Shown here one piece after another: positions 44,545 to 55,707 of a stretch of DNA of 64,000 nt. The position numbers and the translations under genes are program-made. Numbering within the stretch: the stretch's first letter is position 1; each line of letters starts with the position of its first letter. The stretch is from Desertivirga arenae. Its GTDB lineage: Bacteria > Bacteroidota > Bacteroidia > Sphingobacteriales > Sphingobacteriaceae. The notes under the pieces were generated by a model. The model was not told the origin of the DNA, ran no database searches, and worked only from the letters and a program-made list of their open reading frames with translations. The stretch lies in contig NZ_JAFEWE010000011.1 of assembly GCF_017355785.1 (NCBI RefSeq), positions 62,001-126,000 on the forward strand, in the 5' to 3' direction.

Positions 44545-45855
44545 TTGAACAACAACCTTAATGCCTTCGCTGCAATTACATTAGATGAATTGGCTAAGAA
44601 ACACAACCTGACATTCGGCACCACTACAAATTGCAGAAAACAATTACTTACCTCTCTTGGCAAAATTATGGATTACTGTAAGGAGAATAGGCATGGTTGG
44701 TGGGGTAAAGGATGGAGTAGAATATCAGAAAAAGAATTGAGATCATTGTATCGAGAGTACAGGGATGAAATCGAAATGAACACCTTGAAGACACCCTGGG
44801 AGATATACGAATCCCTGAACGTGTATAAAAAAGTTCTCTTTAACCGATTCTTCCGCGACTCTTTTTACAACTTAGGTACACGTACCAAAAAAAGCCTTCT
44901 TCTGCAGTGCAAGACTAATGAAGTATCAGAGCGAGATATTGTAGCTTACTTGTTGGCTTTAGGCGCCCCATTAAAGAAAACCAAAACGATTAAAGGGAAA
45001 AGCTCTTTAGAAGCGGAAGAATTCAGGACCAAAATAGAAACTTTCCTTCAATCCATCCGTGATAAAACTTTCATTGATCGAGAAGATAAGCATTACAAAC
45101 TGGCAATTCAATCCCTTAACAAGTTAATTGATAACTGCTCCATAGATCTCAGCCAATTTTTTACCTCTGATAATAAATTTAAGCTGTTCGCATTTCTTAA
45201 TTTCATCCTATCTGCAAAAATCATTTTTAATCCGCGCCGAACAGCCATCCTTTCATCCCTTTACAACGCAGTTGAACCTGCTAGCTTAAGCCGGGCTATA
45301 AAAGAAGTAGGGTTAAGTCAAAGTGTAAGGACTGAGATCTATGATACGATGTACACATCATTCAGAAAATTGGGAATGTTTCTACGAGATATACCCTTGA
45401 TTGACTTCAATAATTATCCCTTGGATGTAAATAGCCGAATGATTGAGGTAACTAAGGCTTTTGCAACGGAAGTTAATGCTAAGGAGGAAGTTCATTTTAA
45501 TCCGTTTTTCTATGCTCATATTTTACAACTTGTGCTTGAGGATTACTTTCTGATTGAGATGAGAACCGCCACGGGTGATAGGGTAAATATTCTAAAAAGA
45601 AGTTGCCATGGTACCTTCTATTTAGTAAGATGGAACATCTATCATACTTTTAATTTTCAAGACTTTACAACAGATATTCAGCTCGCATGCACAAATAAAA
45701 TGTCTCACGAAGTTTGTTTTGATAAATATCTTTTAAAATTCCTTGAAAAAGATGTGGATACTAAAGAATTATCAGAAATTAAAGAGATCTGCGAGAAGAT
45801 TCTTCTTCAGGAGTTTAATTTGAGAGTAAACGATTCAGGGTATTTAAAATGCTAA
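44545..45855 (+). CDS. Unrecognised 436-residue protein
   Basis: I do not recognise a family. The frame opens with TTG at 44545 after an in-frame TAA at 44539, and the first ATG lies 36 codons in, so the start is uncertain. The protein is mostly helical, charged and without signal peptide or membrane segments, so cytoplasmic. The C-terminal third has a run with RVNILKRSCHGTFYLVRW and ends in a cysteine. No partner gene is close on either side. Codon use looks like that of ordinary neighbours, and the long frame supports a real gene. Confidence 0.7.
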   Translation: MNNNLNAFAAITLDELAKKHNLTFGTTTNCRKQLLTSLGKIMDYCKENRHGWWGKGWSRISEKELRSLYREYRDEIEMNTLKTPWEIYESLNVYKKVLFNRFFRDSFYNLGTRTKKSLLLQCKTNEVSERDIVAYLLALGAPLKKTKTIKGKSSLEAEEFRTKIETFLQSIRDKTFIDREDKHYKLAIQSLNKLIDNCSIDLSQFFTSDNKFKLFAFLNFILSAKIIFNPRRTAILSSLYNAVEPASLSRAIKEVGLSQSVRTEIYDTMYTSFRKLGMFLRDIPLIDFNNYPLDVNSRMIEVTKAFATEVNAKEEVHFNPFFYAHILQLVLEDYFLIEMRTATGDRVNILKRSCHGTFYLVRWNIYHTFNFQDFTTDIQLACTNKMSHEVCFDKYLLKFLEKDVDTKELSEIKEICEKILLQEFNLRVNDSGYLKC

Positions 45856-46168
45856 TATGCAATACTTCTGTCCTTTAAGTTTAATAAGGGTGTATTATAT
45901 TTTAGGATGTCAGCAAAGGCGTTCCCCATTGAGCCCTGGCTGCATTATAATACTGCAAACTTACGCAAAGGCAGCCTGTTAGTCGATTTAGATCTTCTTC
46001 ATCTTTCTTCAATGTTCATGTGTCATGAACAACGCTAAAAAATGAACGTGAGATAGGAGTGATTTCGAAATTGGAGCGAAAGAATGCTTAAAAGTCGTAG
46101 GGAGACCCTACGACTAGGTGGTGGTGCATATTTGTGGGGTACTGTATAAAAGATTCTTGTTCCTGCTA
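45856..46168. other. Intergenic region with a 19-bp palindrome
   Basis: TGTTCATG-TGT-CATGAACA at 46013-46031 is a perfect inverted repeat without a T-run, so either a weak terminator for the 436-residue gene or a protein site. The GH97 terminator lies at 46093-46115. No gene is seen. Confidence 0.5.
46093..46115 (-). terminator. Terminator after GH97, near-identical to the one at 48388
   Basis: AGTCGTAGGG-AGA-CCCTACGACT, a 10-bp stem; read on the minus strand it is followed by TTTT. Almost the same 23 bases occur after the RidA gene. Confidence 0.8.
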
Positions 46169-48301
<2,133 letters not shown>

Positions 48302-48387
48302 TTATAATTCAGTGTGTGAATATAAGATAAACGCTGGTATTAAAGAACGGTGATGGCTGGAAAAGGAGTTGTGAAGAGGAAACAAAA

Positions 48388-48410
48388 AGTCGTAGGGTGA
48401 CCCTACGACC
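48388..48410 (-). terminator. Terminator after RidA, near-identical to the one at 46093
   Basis: AGTCGTAGGG-TGA-CCCTACGACC; on the minus strand the stem runs into TTTTTG. It lies 23 bp past the RidA stop. Confidence 0.8.
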
Positions 48411-48432
48411 AGGTAAGCAGCGATGCTGCTCT

Positions 48433-48822
48433 TTACTTAACTGCGGTAGCTTCAAGTTCGACTTTCAATGTTTCGAAGAGGCTTTTAACTTCTAAAAGCG
48501 TGGTGGCTTGTTGTAACTTATGTTGCGCTATCCAGTCCTGCAGAATATTGAAATGAGGCCATAATTCAGAAGTTGCGGTTGTATAGATATTTAACCTCAC
48601 GATGTTACGGCACTCATAACCGGCTTCGGAAACTACCCTTTCAAGGTTTTGGATCGCCTCGATCAATTGTGACTTCATGTCTTTATCGCTGGATATTCCA
48701 TCCGCACTTATCGCCGTTTGTCCAGAAACGTATAAGGTACTTTCGACATTCTTTACTTCAACAGCTTGTACATAACTGCGTTCATTCTGCCATTGCCAGG
48801 GATTGATTATTCTTTTTTCCAT
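48433..48822 (-). CDS. RidA/YjgF family enamine-imine deaminase-like protein
   Basis: A 129-residue protein with the Rid fold: NPWQWQN at the start, LYVSGQTAIS near residue 30, IQNLERVVSEAG near 58 and ECRNIVRLNIYTT near 73. RidA removes reactive 2-aminoacrylate using an Arg near residue 105; here the C-terminal KLQQATTLLEVKSL lacks the clear R at that place, as in several non-RidA Rid subfamilies, so the substrate may differ. It is 113 bp downstream of the Crp-type gene on the same strand and may be controlled by it. Confidence 0.85.
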   Translation of the reverse strand: MEKRIINPWQWQNERSYVQAVEVKNVESTLYVSGQTAISADGISSDKDMKSQLIEAIQNLERVVSEAGYECRNIVRLNIYTTATSELWPHFNILQDWIAQHKLQQATTLLEVKSLFETLKVELEATAVK

Positions 48823-48934
48823 TTTTCAATTCATTTTGCCGCCGTAACAGCGGCTGTTAATCACTTTGTTACCGACAAAAATGAGTTGAAGAAATAGTTC
48901 TCAAGCGTGACAAACATCACAATTTCAAATCTAC

Positions 48935-49498
48935 CTATTGCGACAGTCTGCTTAGTGTTTCTCGCGATACTCCGAGATAAGAGGCTAATTGACTTTTTGG
49001 TACTCGTTGCAATAAGGAAGGGTACTTTTTAATAAGTTGTTCGTAACGACCTTTTGCACTTGAGGTCAGAAATGACAGGATTCTTTGCTGGGCACCTATA
49101 TGACCCGAATTGGCCTTCTGCAGCAAAAAATGCTCTATCTTCTGTAAACTTGAAAGAAGCACTTTATAGTTAACAATTGAAAGGCATAGCACTTTAGTGT
49201 CCTCCATACATTGTAAGGACATGGTTGCAGGGCTTTGATTATAGTAGGCGGAGAAATCGCTCTCCCACCAGTCTTCCATCGCAAAAGCGACAATGTGCCT
49301 ATTCCCGTCCTCGTCATCATAAACCAGCTTTAGCAGTCCCGAAACCACAAAATAGCAGTACTTGACTTTTTCGCCCACTTGAAACAGGTACTCTCCCTTT
49401 TTAAAGGTTTTAACATCAAATAAAGATTCAACAAAGGCAAACTCCTCGTCTGTAAGCTTTACTATTTTCTCTATGTGCTTTCTTAAAACTTCGAGCAT
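48935..49498 (-). CDS. Crp/Fnr-family transcriptional regulator
   Basis: I start at ATG 49498 (MLEVLRKHIEKI), because the 56 codons before it do not look like part of the family. The product of 187 residues has the cyclic-nucleotide-binding beta-roll (FKKGEYLFQVGEKVKYCYFVVSG seen in parts FKKGEYLFQVGEK and YCYFVVSGLL) and ends in a helix-turn-helix, SQLASYLGVSRETLSRL. This short Bacteroidota form often controls a neighbouring detoxification or RidA-type gene. Confidence 0.88.
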   Translation of the reverse strand: MLEVLRKHIEKIVKLTDEEFAFVESLFDVKTFKKGEYLFQVGEKVKYCYFVVSGLLKLVYDDEDGNRHIVAFAMEDWWESDFSAYYNQSPATMSLQCMEDTKVLCLSIVNYKVLLSSLQKIEHFLLQKANSGHIGAQQRILSFLTSSAKGRYEQLIKKYPSLLQRVPKSQLASYLGVSRETLSRLSQ

Positions 49499-49826
49499 GA
49501 AATAAGATTGACCGGGTATAACAGGGATAATTTTTTCAAAATTACAATTTGTCGGAATAATCGTTTCGAATTGACCACCGGGAGCTATCTTTTCCGAGAG
49601 CCGTTTGCGCCACTTACAAGGCATGGAGTGCGGCTGCAATTGATTAAGTAAAATATTGGTAACCATTTGAGATTAAACACCGTACACAACCATATAACGT
49701 GCAAGAGATTAGTGTAGAGGAATATTGAGGTTTGTGAGGTTGATATAAAGGTTGGTTCCATAGCAATGGGACCAACCTTTTTTCGTTTTTCAGGGGTGCG
49801 GAAAAATTTAACTCTTAAATTTGAGT
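49499..49826. other. Divergent intergenic region with an orphan terminator
   Basis: A strong hairpin followed by a T-run (49747-49786) stands upstream of the DUF3267 gene although no plus-strand gene precedes it. TAAATTTG at 49816-49823 fits the -7 consensus but is only a few bases from the ATG. Confidence 0.4.
49747..49786 (+). terminator. Terminator-like hairpin without an obvious upstream gene
   Basis: AAAGGTTGGTTCCA (49747-49760) and TGGGACCAACCTTT (49767-49780) pair with one mismatch and are followed by TTTTCG. It may end a short untranslated RNA or attenuate the DUF3267 gene. Confidence 0.6.
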
Positions 49827-50420
49827 ATGGACCTATCTAGCTATCATAAAGAAGAACTGACCATTAGTGCGGTTAAAGCTCAACTACAAGCCTTGCTTTT
49901 TTTCCTTCCTGCCATTTTTATTTTCGGAATTCCCTTTTACCTGATCTGGCCGGGGCATTTTGTAAAGGGAGCCTGGAAGGGTGCTATTCCTGATGTTTTG
50001 AATGGTACTACGGGGACAGTCGCACTGATCATTACACTGCTTGTTGGTGTTGTCGTGCATGAGTTAATCCACGGTATAACATGGTCAAGATTTGCGAGCC
50101 AAGGCCTTCGGTCAATAAGATTTGGAGTGCTATGGAAATCGGCGACACCGTACTGTCATTGCACCGAGCCCTTAGTGCTTAAGAATTACGTTATTGGTGC
50201 GGCAATGCCGGGCTTGCTTATGGGTATTCTCCCTCTGATTGTTTCAATCTTTACTGGCAACCTACTATTATTTGCTTTCGGCTTATTCTTCACCCTCGCC
50301 GCTGGCGGAGATTTTGCCATAATTAACCTTTTGCGGAAGAAAAATGCATCTCTTCTTGTTCAGGATCATCCCAGCAAGATTGGTTGTTTGATCTACGAAA
50401 ACGTGCCCTCTGCAGGATGA
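49827..50420 (+). CDS. DUF3267 membrane metalloprotease-like protein
   Basis: A 197-residue protein from ATG 49827 (the frame extends two codons to a TTG). It has four hydrophobic segments at about 20-42, 63-85, 118-140 and 145-165. The second carries VVHELIHGITW, an HExxH zinc motif within the membrane, typical of DUF3267 proteins, which look like distant site-2-type proteases. The AxPH-like AMPG near 130 could be part of the site. Substrate unknown. It stands alone. Confidence 0.82.
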   Translation: MDLSSYHKEELTISAVKAQLQALLFFLPAIFIFGIPFYLIWPGHFVKGAWKGAIPDVLNGTTGTVALIITLLVGVVVHELIHGITWSRFASQGLRSIRFGVLWKSATPYCHCTEPLVLKNYVIGAAMPGLLMGILPLIVSIFTGNLLLFAFGLFFTLAAGGDFAIINLLRKKNASLLVQDHPSKIGCLIYENVPSAG

Positions 50421-50569
50421 TTTGCGGAATTCAATGATCAATTAGACAATGAGATAAGTGGTCGGACCTCCCTTTTGTAAGCAATTTCTAAAGATGGTTT
50501 AGAATACTGTAGTTGATATTTCTCTTGTAAAGTATGCCTAGCACCAGGAGATGTTGAAAAAGTTGGGAG

Positions 50570-51037
50570 TTAAAACTTTTTAACCTCCATATCAAACTTA
50601 CCTTCAGAGATTACTTTGGTTGCTACTGGTGCTGACCAATCCTCGGAACGATTGGCGACAAATTCGAAAGTGCCCCTGAGTCGTTTTGAAGACCATTCTG
50701 TAATTTTTATCATCCCTGACTTCCCAAGGTAAATAACATCGAAATTTGTAATCTGCCAATAAGAAACATATATTTCTCCTGACCCGACGACAAAAGTGCC
50801 AACACGAGGATTTCCCATAGATATTGCAATTCCAGTTGTTGGGGTTAGGTGGCCCTGCACCTCTAAACTGTTTGGAGAAACATAGAAAGAGGCTACTTGA
50901 GGAGACGGACTAGTAATTAGTATCCCGTCAATTTTAGCCGTAAAAATTGGACTTACCTTATCTTTATCATCTTTCCTACAAGATGCTAAAGTTGGTAGAA
51001 TGCAAATTGCAAGGACTAGGACGGGGTTAGTATTCAT
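50570..51037 (-). CDS. Small secreted lipoprotein, DUF6252-like
   Basis: From ATG 51037 (six codons into the open frame) the product has 155 residues, a signal peptide and lipobox LASC (Cys20), then a beta-rich domain with TAKIDGI, GKSGMIKITEW and RLRGTFEFVA near the end. That layout resembles the DUF6252 family of Bacteroidota lipoproteins, of unknown function. The match is by pattern only. It converges with the DUF3267 gene. Confidence 0.6.
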   Translation of the reverse strand: MNTNPVLVLAICILPTLASCRKDDKDKVSPIFTAKIDGILITSPSPQVASFYVSPNSLEVQGHLTPTTGIAISMGNPRVGTFVVGSGEIYVSYWQITNFDVIYLGKSGMIKITEWSSKRLRGTFEFVANRSEDWSAPVATKVISEGKFDMEVKKF

Positions 51038-51142
51038 TTTATTTTTAACAAGCAAAACTATTGGAGTAACCGCAGCAGGAATGGCACAAATGTGTATTTG
51101 AGTGCTAAATTTGTTTTGGGAAGTCTAAATCAACGGGTGAGA

Positions 51143-51289
51143 ATGGCGATTTTTCTGTCATTTATAATATTGATAATTTCTTTCTTATTGCTTATGCTCA
51201 ACATTATCCGTTTGATTCGAAGTAAGAGGTTGATTGATTTAGAAGCTCAAAATATACGTTTGGTATTTACTTCCTTGACAAGTCTTTAA
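51143..51289 (+). CDS. Possible 48-residue membrane peptide
   Basis: The frame from ATG 51143 gives one strong hydrophobic helix (AIFLSFIILIISFLLLML) followed by a basic segment. It overlaps the 3' end of the convergent DUF1080 gene by 23 bp. I know no homologue; it may be spurious. Confidence 0.25.
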   Translation: MAIFLSFIILIISFLLLMLNIIRLIRSKRLIDLEAQNIRLVFTSLTSL

Positions 51290-52067
51290 GTTCTATATTC
51301 CTAAAGTCTATCGGCTGGCCTTCGCTTTGAAGAGCGATGAAGCCGGACTTTAGCATCTTCCCGTCTTGTTTAATAGCGGGATCAAAACGGTTTACTACCC
51401 CTCCACCTATTTGAGGCTTAGAATATTGCATAACCGTGTCACCGTTAATGATATGGGTAATTAGGGAGTCGCCAAGAACGATTAGCTCTGCTTTAACCCA
51501 TTGATCTCCATCGTAGGTTTTGGATTTGGAATCAATGCAGTGGCGCTCGTCAAGTGCTCCATTATAAACTACTTTAGTGCCAGGCGAACACATGTTCCCT
51601 GTGGGGCGAGGCTTGCCATCTCCCAACCCGCCTAAAAACTGAAATTCGATTGAGATGGGCCAGTCTTGTTCTTTAGGCATCGTTCTCGGATCCTGGGAAT
51701 GAAACATTACACCACTGTTACGCAAAGTATAACTTGGTGCACCTTTTTGCAGCTCTCCCACGAAGCGGTACTCTAGTTTAAGATGATAATAAGAATAAGG
51801 TATTTTGTAATACAAATGGCCGAATTGATCGTTGAAATCTCCGTATTGATCATAGCGCACTTTTATAATACCATCTTCCGCCCGGAAGGTATTGCCAAAA
51901 TTCTCGCCTACCTCGTGATGCTGGATCTTTACAAACCAATCATTAATATCTTTTCCGTTAAAGAGCTTTTTCCATTCATTGTTTCTTTTTGAGGTTTTAA
52001 CAGATGCGCAACTGTTTACTATTAACAGGAGGACAATGGCAGAACAAATGATTCGCATAAACATCAA
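51267..52067 (-). CDS. DUF1080 (3-keto-disaccharide hydrolase-like) lipoprotein
   Basis: A 266-residue lipoprotein (VNSC, Cys19). Residues about 35-262 are a DUF1080 jelly-roll: WKKLFNGKDINDWFVKI, the NSGVMFHSQDP segment, PISIEFQFLGG and GFIALQSEGQPIDFRNIELK. The family includes hydrolases of 3-keto-glucosides and is often paired with GFO/IDH oxidoreductases; none is adjacent here. ATG 52064 or 52058 would also be acceptable starts. Confidence 0.9.
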   Translation of the reverse strand: MMFMRIICSAIVLLLIVNSCASVKTSKRNNEWKKLFNGKDINDWFVKIQHHEVGENFGNTFRAEDGIIKVRYDQYGDFNDQFGHLYYKIPYSYYHLKLEYRFVGELQKGAPSYTLRNSGVMFHSQDPRTMPKEQDWPISIEFQFLGGLGDGKPRPTGNMCSPGTKVVYNGALDERHCIDSKSKTYDGDQWVKAELIVLGDSLITHIINGDTVMQYSKPQIGGGVVNRFDPAIKQDGKMLKSGFIALQSEGQPIDFRNIELKDLSRK

Positions 52068-52240
52068 CTTTAGAGGTTGTAATTATGATTACTAGGTATA
52101 GCTGGCAATTATTGAAACCAAAGTAACAAAATATTCTTACTTGTTTGACAAGAATAAGGAAAATCCGTTTTAGAATTCTTCCTTCGTTAATCGAATAACT
52201 GAGGGCATATTTTCTTGCCTTTATCGCCAAATAATAGGTA

Positions 52241-52600
52241 CTAAGGAATAATAGGTTCCCAGGTTGAGCGTTTTGCAGGATCTTCCATTTGTGCACCCCA
52301 ATCATGCATCGCCTTTAACACTGGAATTAAAGTTTTACCCAGTTCGCTGAGCTCATACTCAACACGGGGAGGCTTTTCCATATAGCTATGGCGAATGATC
52401 AAGCCATCTTCTTCCAGTTCCCGTAATTGCTGAGCCAATATTTTGCGTGAAATGTCTGGCATCTGTACGGCTAGTTTGCCAAATCTCACTTTAACACCAG
52501 TTAGTATCCTGATCAGAACAATTGGTTTCCATTTACCTCCTATATAACCCATCGTGCGTACTACGGCACAATTATCAGGGTTCTGATGAACTTTTCTCAT
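52241..52600 (-). CDS. HxlR-family transcriptional regulator
   Basis: A 119-residue winged-helix protein: CAVVRTMGYIGGKWKPIVLIRIL at the start (Cys9 in the sensor position), FGKLAVQMPDISRKILAQQLRELEEDGLI in the DNA-reading region, and a YELSELGKTL wing. HxlR proteins often sense electrophiles or oxidants through the N-terminal cysteine. It is divergent from the SDR gene, and GTTAC repeats fill the gap, so it probably represses both. Confidence 0.92.
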   Translation of the reverse strand: MRKVHQNPDNCAVVRTMGYIGGKWKPIVLIRILTGVKVRFGKLAVQMPDISRKILAQQLRELEEDGLIIRHSYMEKPPRVEYELSELGKTLIPVLKAMHDWGAQMEDPAKRSTWEPIIP

Positions 52601-52602
52601 TA

Positions 52603-52649
52603 GTTACCTTTATGTTACCACTTATTGCCTTTAGTTACAACAAGGTAAC
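52603..52649. promoter_or_regulatory. GTTAC-type operator sites between HxlR and SDR genes
   Basis: GTTACC occurs at 52603 and 52614, and GTTAC-N6-GTAAC forms a palindrome at 52634-52649. Spacing of half sites by about one helical turn fits binding of HxlR dimers to the shared promoter. Confidence 0.55.
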
Positions 52650-52730
52650 CAGGAATACGGGGCGGATTTGAAATTGCCTGCAAGTACTTTAGTTTCTTTG
52701 CGAAACAAAAGTAAATTAAATTTCAAGAAC

Positions 52731-53528
52731 ATGGATGAGCAAACAAAAACCGGTCAAGAGCTTAGCGGTAAAATAGCACTGGTAACTGGTGGCACAAAAG
52801 GCATAGGCAAAGCGATTGCAGCAAGATTAGCTGCATCAGGAGCCACAGTTATTGTTACAGCGCGAAATCAACCTGATGGTACAGTACTCCCTTACCAATT
52901 TATTAAAGCGGACTTATCACAGACGGAAGATATTAAAAGCTTAGCGGATAATGTCACTTTACAATTTGGCCAAATAGACATTTTGATCAACAATATGGGA
53001 GCAAACACTTTCCCGGGCGGTGGCTTTAGCGCACTGAACGACGAGGATTGGAACCAGGCATTGCAGATTAACCTGTTATCTTCCGTAAGGCTTGACCGGG
53101 CATTACTACCAGGGATGCTAGAGCGTAAAAACGGGGTGATCATACATGTTTCATCCACTAGTGGACAATTTCCTATATGGGAATCAACAATGGCTTATAG
53201 TTCTGCAAAGGCTGCACTAAATACTTATAGCAAAGCTCTCTCTGATGAAGTTGCGCCCCAAGGGGTAAGGGTGATAACTATATCTCCGGGTCTTACTAAT
53301 ACTGAGGCGATGTCGAACTTCCTGGGCGATTTGGCACAGAAGGCGGCGATAAGCGTAGAAGAGATGACACAAAACCTCTTTAAGCGAGTTGGCGGTGTAC
53401 CTCTGGGCAGATTGGCAAAGCCTGAAGAGACAGCTGAATTAGTTCATTTCCTTGTAACGCCAAAAGCTGCTTATATAACGGGTGCCAATTATTTCATTGA
53501 CGGAGGTAATTTCCCTGTGGTGAAGTAA
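52731..53528 (+). CDS. Short-chain dehydrogenase/reductase
   Basis: I start at ATG 52731 (MDEQTKTG); the frame opens 21 codons earlier in what looks like promoter DNA. The product has 265 residues with TGGTKGIGKAIA (nucleotide site), NNMGAN, the catalytic Ser in HVSSTSG, YSSAK (Tyr and Lys) and a C-terminal GANYFIDGGNFPV. A classical NAD(P)H SDR; the substrate is unknown. It is regulated with, and probably by, the divergent HxlR gene. Confidence 0.92.
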   Translation: MDEQTKTGQELSGKIALVTGGTKGIGKAIAARLAASGATVIVTARNQPDGTVLPYQFIKADLSQTEDIKSLADNVTLQFGQIDILINNMGANTFPGGGFSALNDEDWNQALQINLLSSVRLDRALLPGMLERKNGVIIHVSSTSGQFPIWESTMAYSSAKAALNTYSKALSDEVAPQGVRVITISPGLTNTEAMSNFLGDLAQKAAISVEEMTQNLFKRVGGVPLGRLAKPEETAELVHFLVTPKAAYITGANYFIDGGNFPVVK

Positions 53529-53561
53529 GGTTCATTTAACGTAAGCATAAAAACAAAAATA

Positions 53562-53582
53562 CCTGCGCTATGGGAGCGCAGG
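53562..53582 (+). terminator. Hairpin after the SDR gene
   Basis: CCTGCGCT-ATGGG-AGCGCAGG, a G+C-rich 8-bp stem without a T-run, 34 bp past the stop. Confidence 0.5.
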
Positions 53583-53819
53583 CTAACCTAAACCTTATCA
53601 CAATTATTTGTGGTTACCAATATCAAGAAGTTGTTACAAAAATGCAAGGATAATAGACCTTTATTATTGTACAATCGACCATTTAAAAAGATCAAATGAA
53701 ACTTCCTTTAAGTTGGTTTTGCGTTTAATATTTCATATTTCTACTTAAGTAGCTAAAACTAATCTAGGTATCAGGAGATAGTTTGAAATAGCTGACCAAT
53801 AAACCATCTCCTGTATCTT

Positions 53820-55562
53820 CTACTTTTTAGCTCTTACGGACTTCACCTGCTCGGGTGTGATTGCGCTTGCCTTGTTACCGAAATTATTCCTGACATAGGT
53901 TAAAACGTCGGCAATTTGTTTGTCGCTCAGGTAATTGTAAGGAGGCATGGCATTGCTATACCTCTCACCATCTACAGGCTGTTGCGACATACCTTTCAAC
54001 AGTACGTTAATTAACCTTTGCGGGGAACCTAAAACATAGCTGGTTTTAATTAAAGGAGGATTTAGATTCTGGACCCCTCCCCCATCAACCTGATGACATG
54101 CTACACAGCTTTGCATATAAATCGCTTTGCCTGCTGTTATTGATTTGGATACGGCAGTCGACTTAGATGCAACCACAGGTTTCTTCGCCGCAGCGGGAAC
54201 TGGCTTAACTACCCTGGATTTCGCTGGCACAGGCTTAACACCCGACGATCCGGCTTTAACAACTGCAGGGGTCTTAAGGCTGGCGGCCATAGCTGATTCA
54301 ACAGCATTGGCATTATAACTTATTTTAAAAATAGCCCCTTTTACATCGTCTGATATATATAAAGAACCATCAGGCCCCTGGGCTAAGCCGCAGGGTTTGC
54401 GCTCTGCCCGGCCAATAGCAGCTTTCTCAGGAGATCCGGCAAAGCCATCTGCAAATACTTCCCAATCACCGGAAGGCTTACCATCTTTAAATGGCTGAAA
54501 CACTACAAAAAAACCTTTTTGAGGTTCCGGAGCACGATTCCATGACCCATGGAAAGCGATAAAGGCCCCGTTCTTATATCTTTCCGGGAACTGATTGCCT
54601 GTATAAAACAGTAAGCCGTTGGGTGCCATATGTGCGGGATAGGCGGCTACAGGATCTAAGTATTGTGAAGATCCTTCCTTCTTACCATCTCCACCATATT
54701 CAGGAGCAAGCATCTTTTTCTTCTTCATCGGATCATAATAGATGAAGGGCCAGCCTGCATCGGCACCCTGAGCTAACGAGTACATGCATTCGGCAGGCAG
54801 TTCTGCATTATCCTTCACGGAATATAAATCAGGGAAGATCGTATTCAACTGATCTCGCCCATGCTGCATTACATACAATGCATTTGTTTGCTTATTATAA
54901 TCAACAGCAACAACATTCCTTAAACCCGTGGCATAGCGCGTGCCGTCCTGGTAGGTTTGATTTAATTTATCAGATTTAAAAAGCCATACTCCACCGCTGG
55001 ATTGGAGTAAGGGACAATCTTGAATACCCAACGATCCTTGTTGCCTGTCTTTTTCCTGGCAAGAGTTTGAAGGTGCACCGATTGGAATATACATGTTCCC
55101 GGCATCGTCTACCACAATTGACTTCGTTTCGTGAGTGCCTTGATCAACCAAGCCGGTAACGAGTTTTTCAGGTGCAGCTGGATCAACTACCTCGAAGTTC
55201 TCATTCAGTTTGTAGCGAAAAACTTCGCTGTTAGACGAGGTATAGAGGTAGCCGTTTTTTAAATAAACCCCTGTTCCTGCAAAATCACCGAAGCGAGAAA
55301 TAACAGTAGCCTTATTATCCTTTTCCCCGAGCAAAACTGTGCCCTTACCTTCCCTTAAGCGGGATAAGCGCACGTAGATCTTATTGTTTGGTGTAACTGC
55401 AATATGGCGGGCACCACCTAAGCCGTCGATCAACATCTCTGCTTTGAATTTACCTGGTAGGGTAAGGCCAGCATTGGTTGTTTGAGCAGGGGCATTGCTT
55501 GGCGCTGAGAAAACAACAGCGGAAAGAATAATGGCTAGTTTTGATATTTTAAAAAATTTCAT
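53820..55562 (-). CDS. Soluble PQQ-type sugar (sorbosone-like) dehydrogenase fused to cytochrome c
   Basis: I start at ATG 55562 (MKFFKISK), which opens a signal peptide ending APAQ; the longer frame overlaps the regulator gene. The product has 580 residues. Residues about 30-410 form a six-bladed propeller of the sGDH/sorbosone class (GARHIAVTPNNKIYVRL, NVVAVDYNKQTNALYVMQHGRD, FHGSWNR). An Ala/Lys/Pro/Val-rich linker follows, then a c-type haem domain with CVACH and the axial Met in NAMPPY. It would oxidise sugars in the periplasm and pass electrons to the respiratory chain. It lies just downstream of an XRE-cupin regulator. Confidence 0.88.
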   Translation of the reverse strand: MKFFKISKLAIILSAVVFSAPSNAPAQTTNAGLTLPGKFKAEMLIDGLGGARHIAVTPNNKIYVRLSRLREGKGTVLLGEKDNKATVISRFGDFAGTGVYLKNGYLYTSSNSEVFRYKLNENFEVVDPAAPEKLVTGLVDQGTHETKSIVVDDAGNMYIPIGAPSNSCQEKDRQQGSLGIQDCPLLQSSGGVWLFKSDKLNQTYQDGTRYATGLRNVVAVDYNKQTNALYVMQHGRDQLNTIFPDLYSVKDNAELPAECMYSLAQGADAGWPFIYYDPMKKKKMLAPEYGGDGKKEGSSQYLDPVAAYPAHMAPNGLLFYTGNQFPERYKNGAFIAFHGSWNRAPEPQKGFFVVFQPFKDGKPSGDWEVFADGFAGSPEKAAIGRAERKPCGLAQGPDGSLYISDDVKGAIFKISYNANAVESAMAASLKTPAVVKAGSSGVKPVPAKSRVVKPVPAAAKKPVVASKSTAVSKSITAGKAIYMQSCVACHQVDGGGVQNLNPPLIKTSYVLGSPQRLINVLLKGMSQQPVDGERYSNAMPPYNYLSDKQIADVLTYVRNNFGNKASAITPEQVKSVRAKK

Positions 55563-55616
55563 TTCAATATTTTTTTTAATGCGAAGTGAATGGTTAAGGT
55601 TACCAGGATGCTCCAT

Positions 55617-55636
55617 TGACAGCGTAAATACTGTCA
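55617..55636. promoter_or_regulatory. Inverted repeat upstream of the sugar dehydrogenase
   Basis: TGACAG-N8-CTGTCA about 55 bp before the dehydrogenase start; an operator candidate, in the gap after the regulator gene. Confidence 0.4.
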
Positions 55637-55707
55637 GTGAAGTCCTGGATCTTTTCATAGGTACAGTAGGGCAATTATTGGGTAGTAAAAAAAATTCACT
55701 GATTAGC

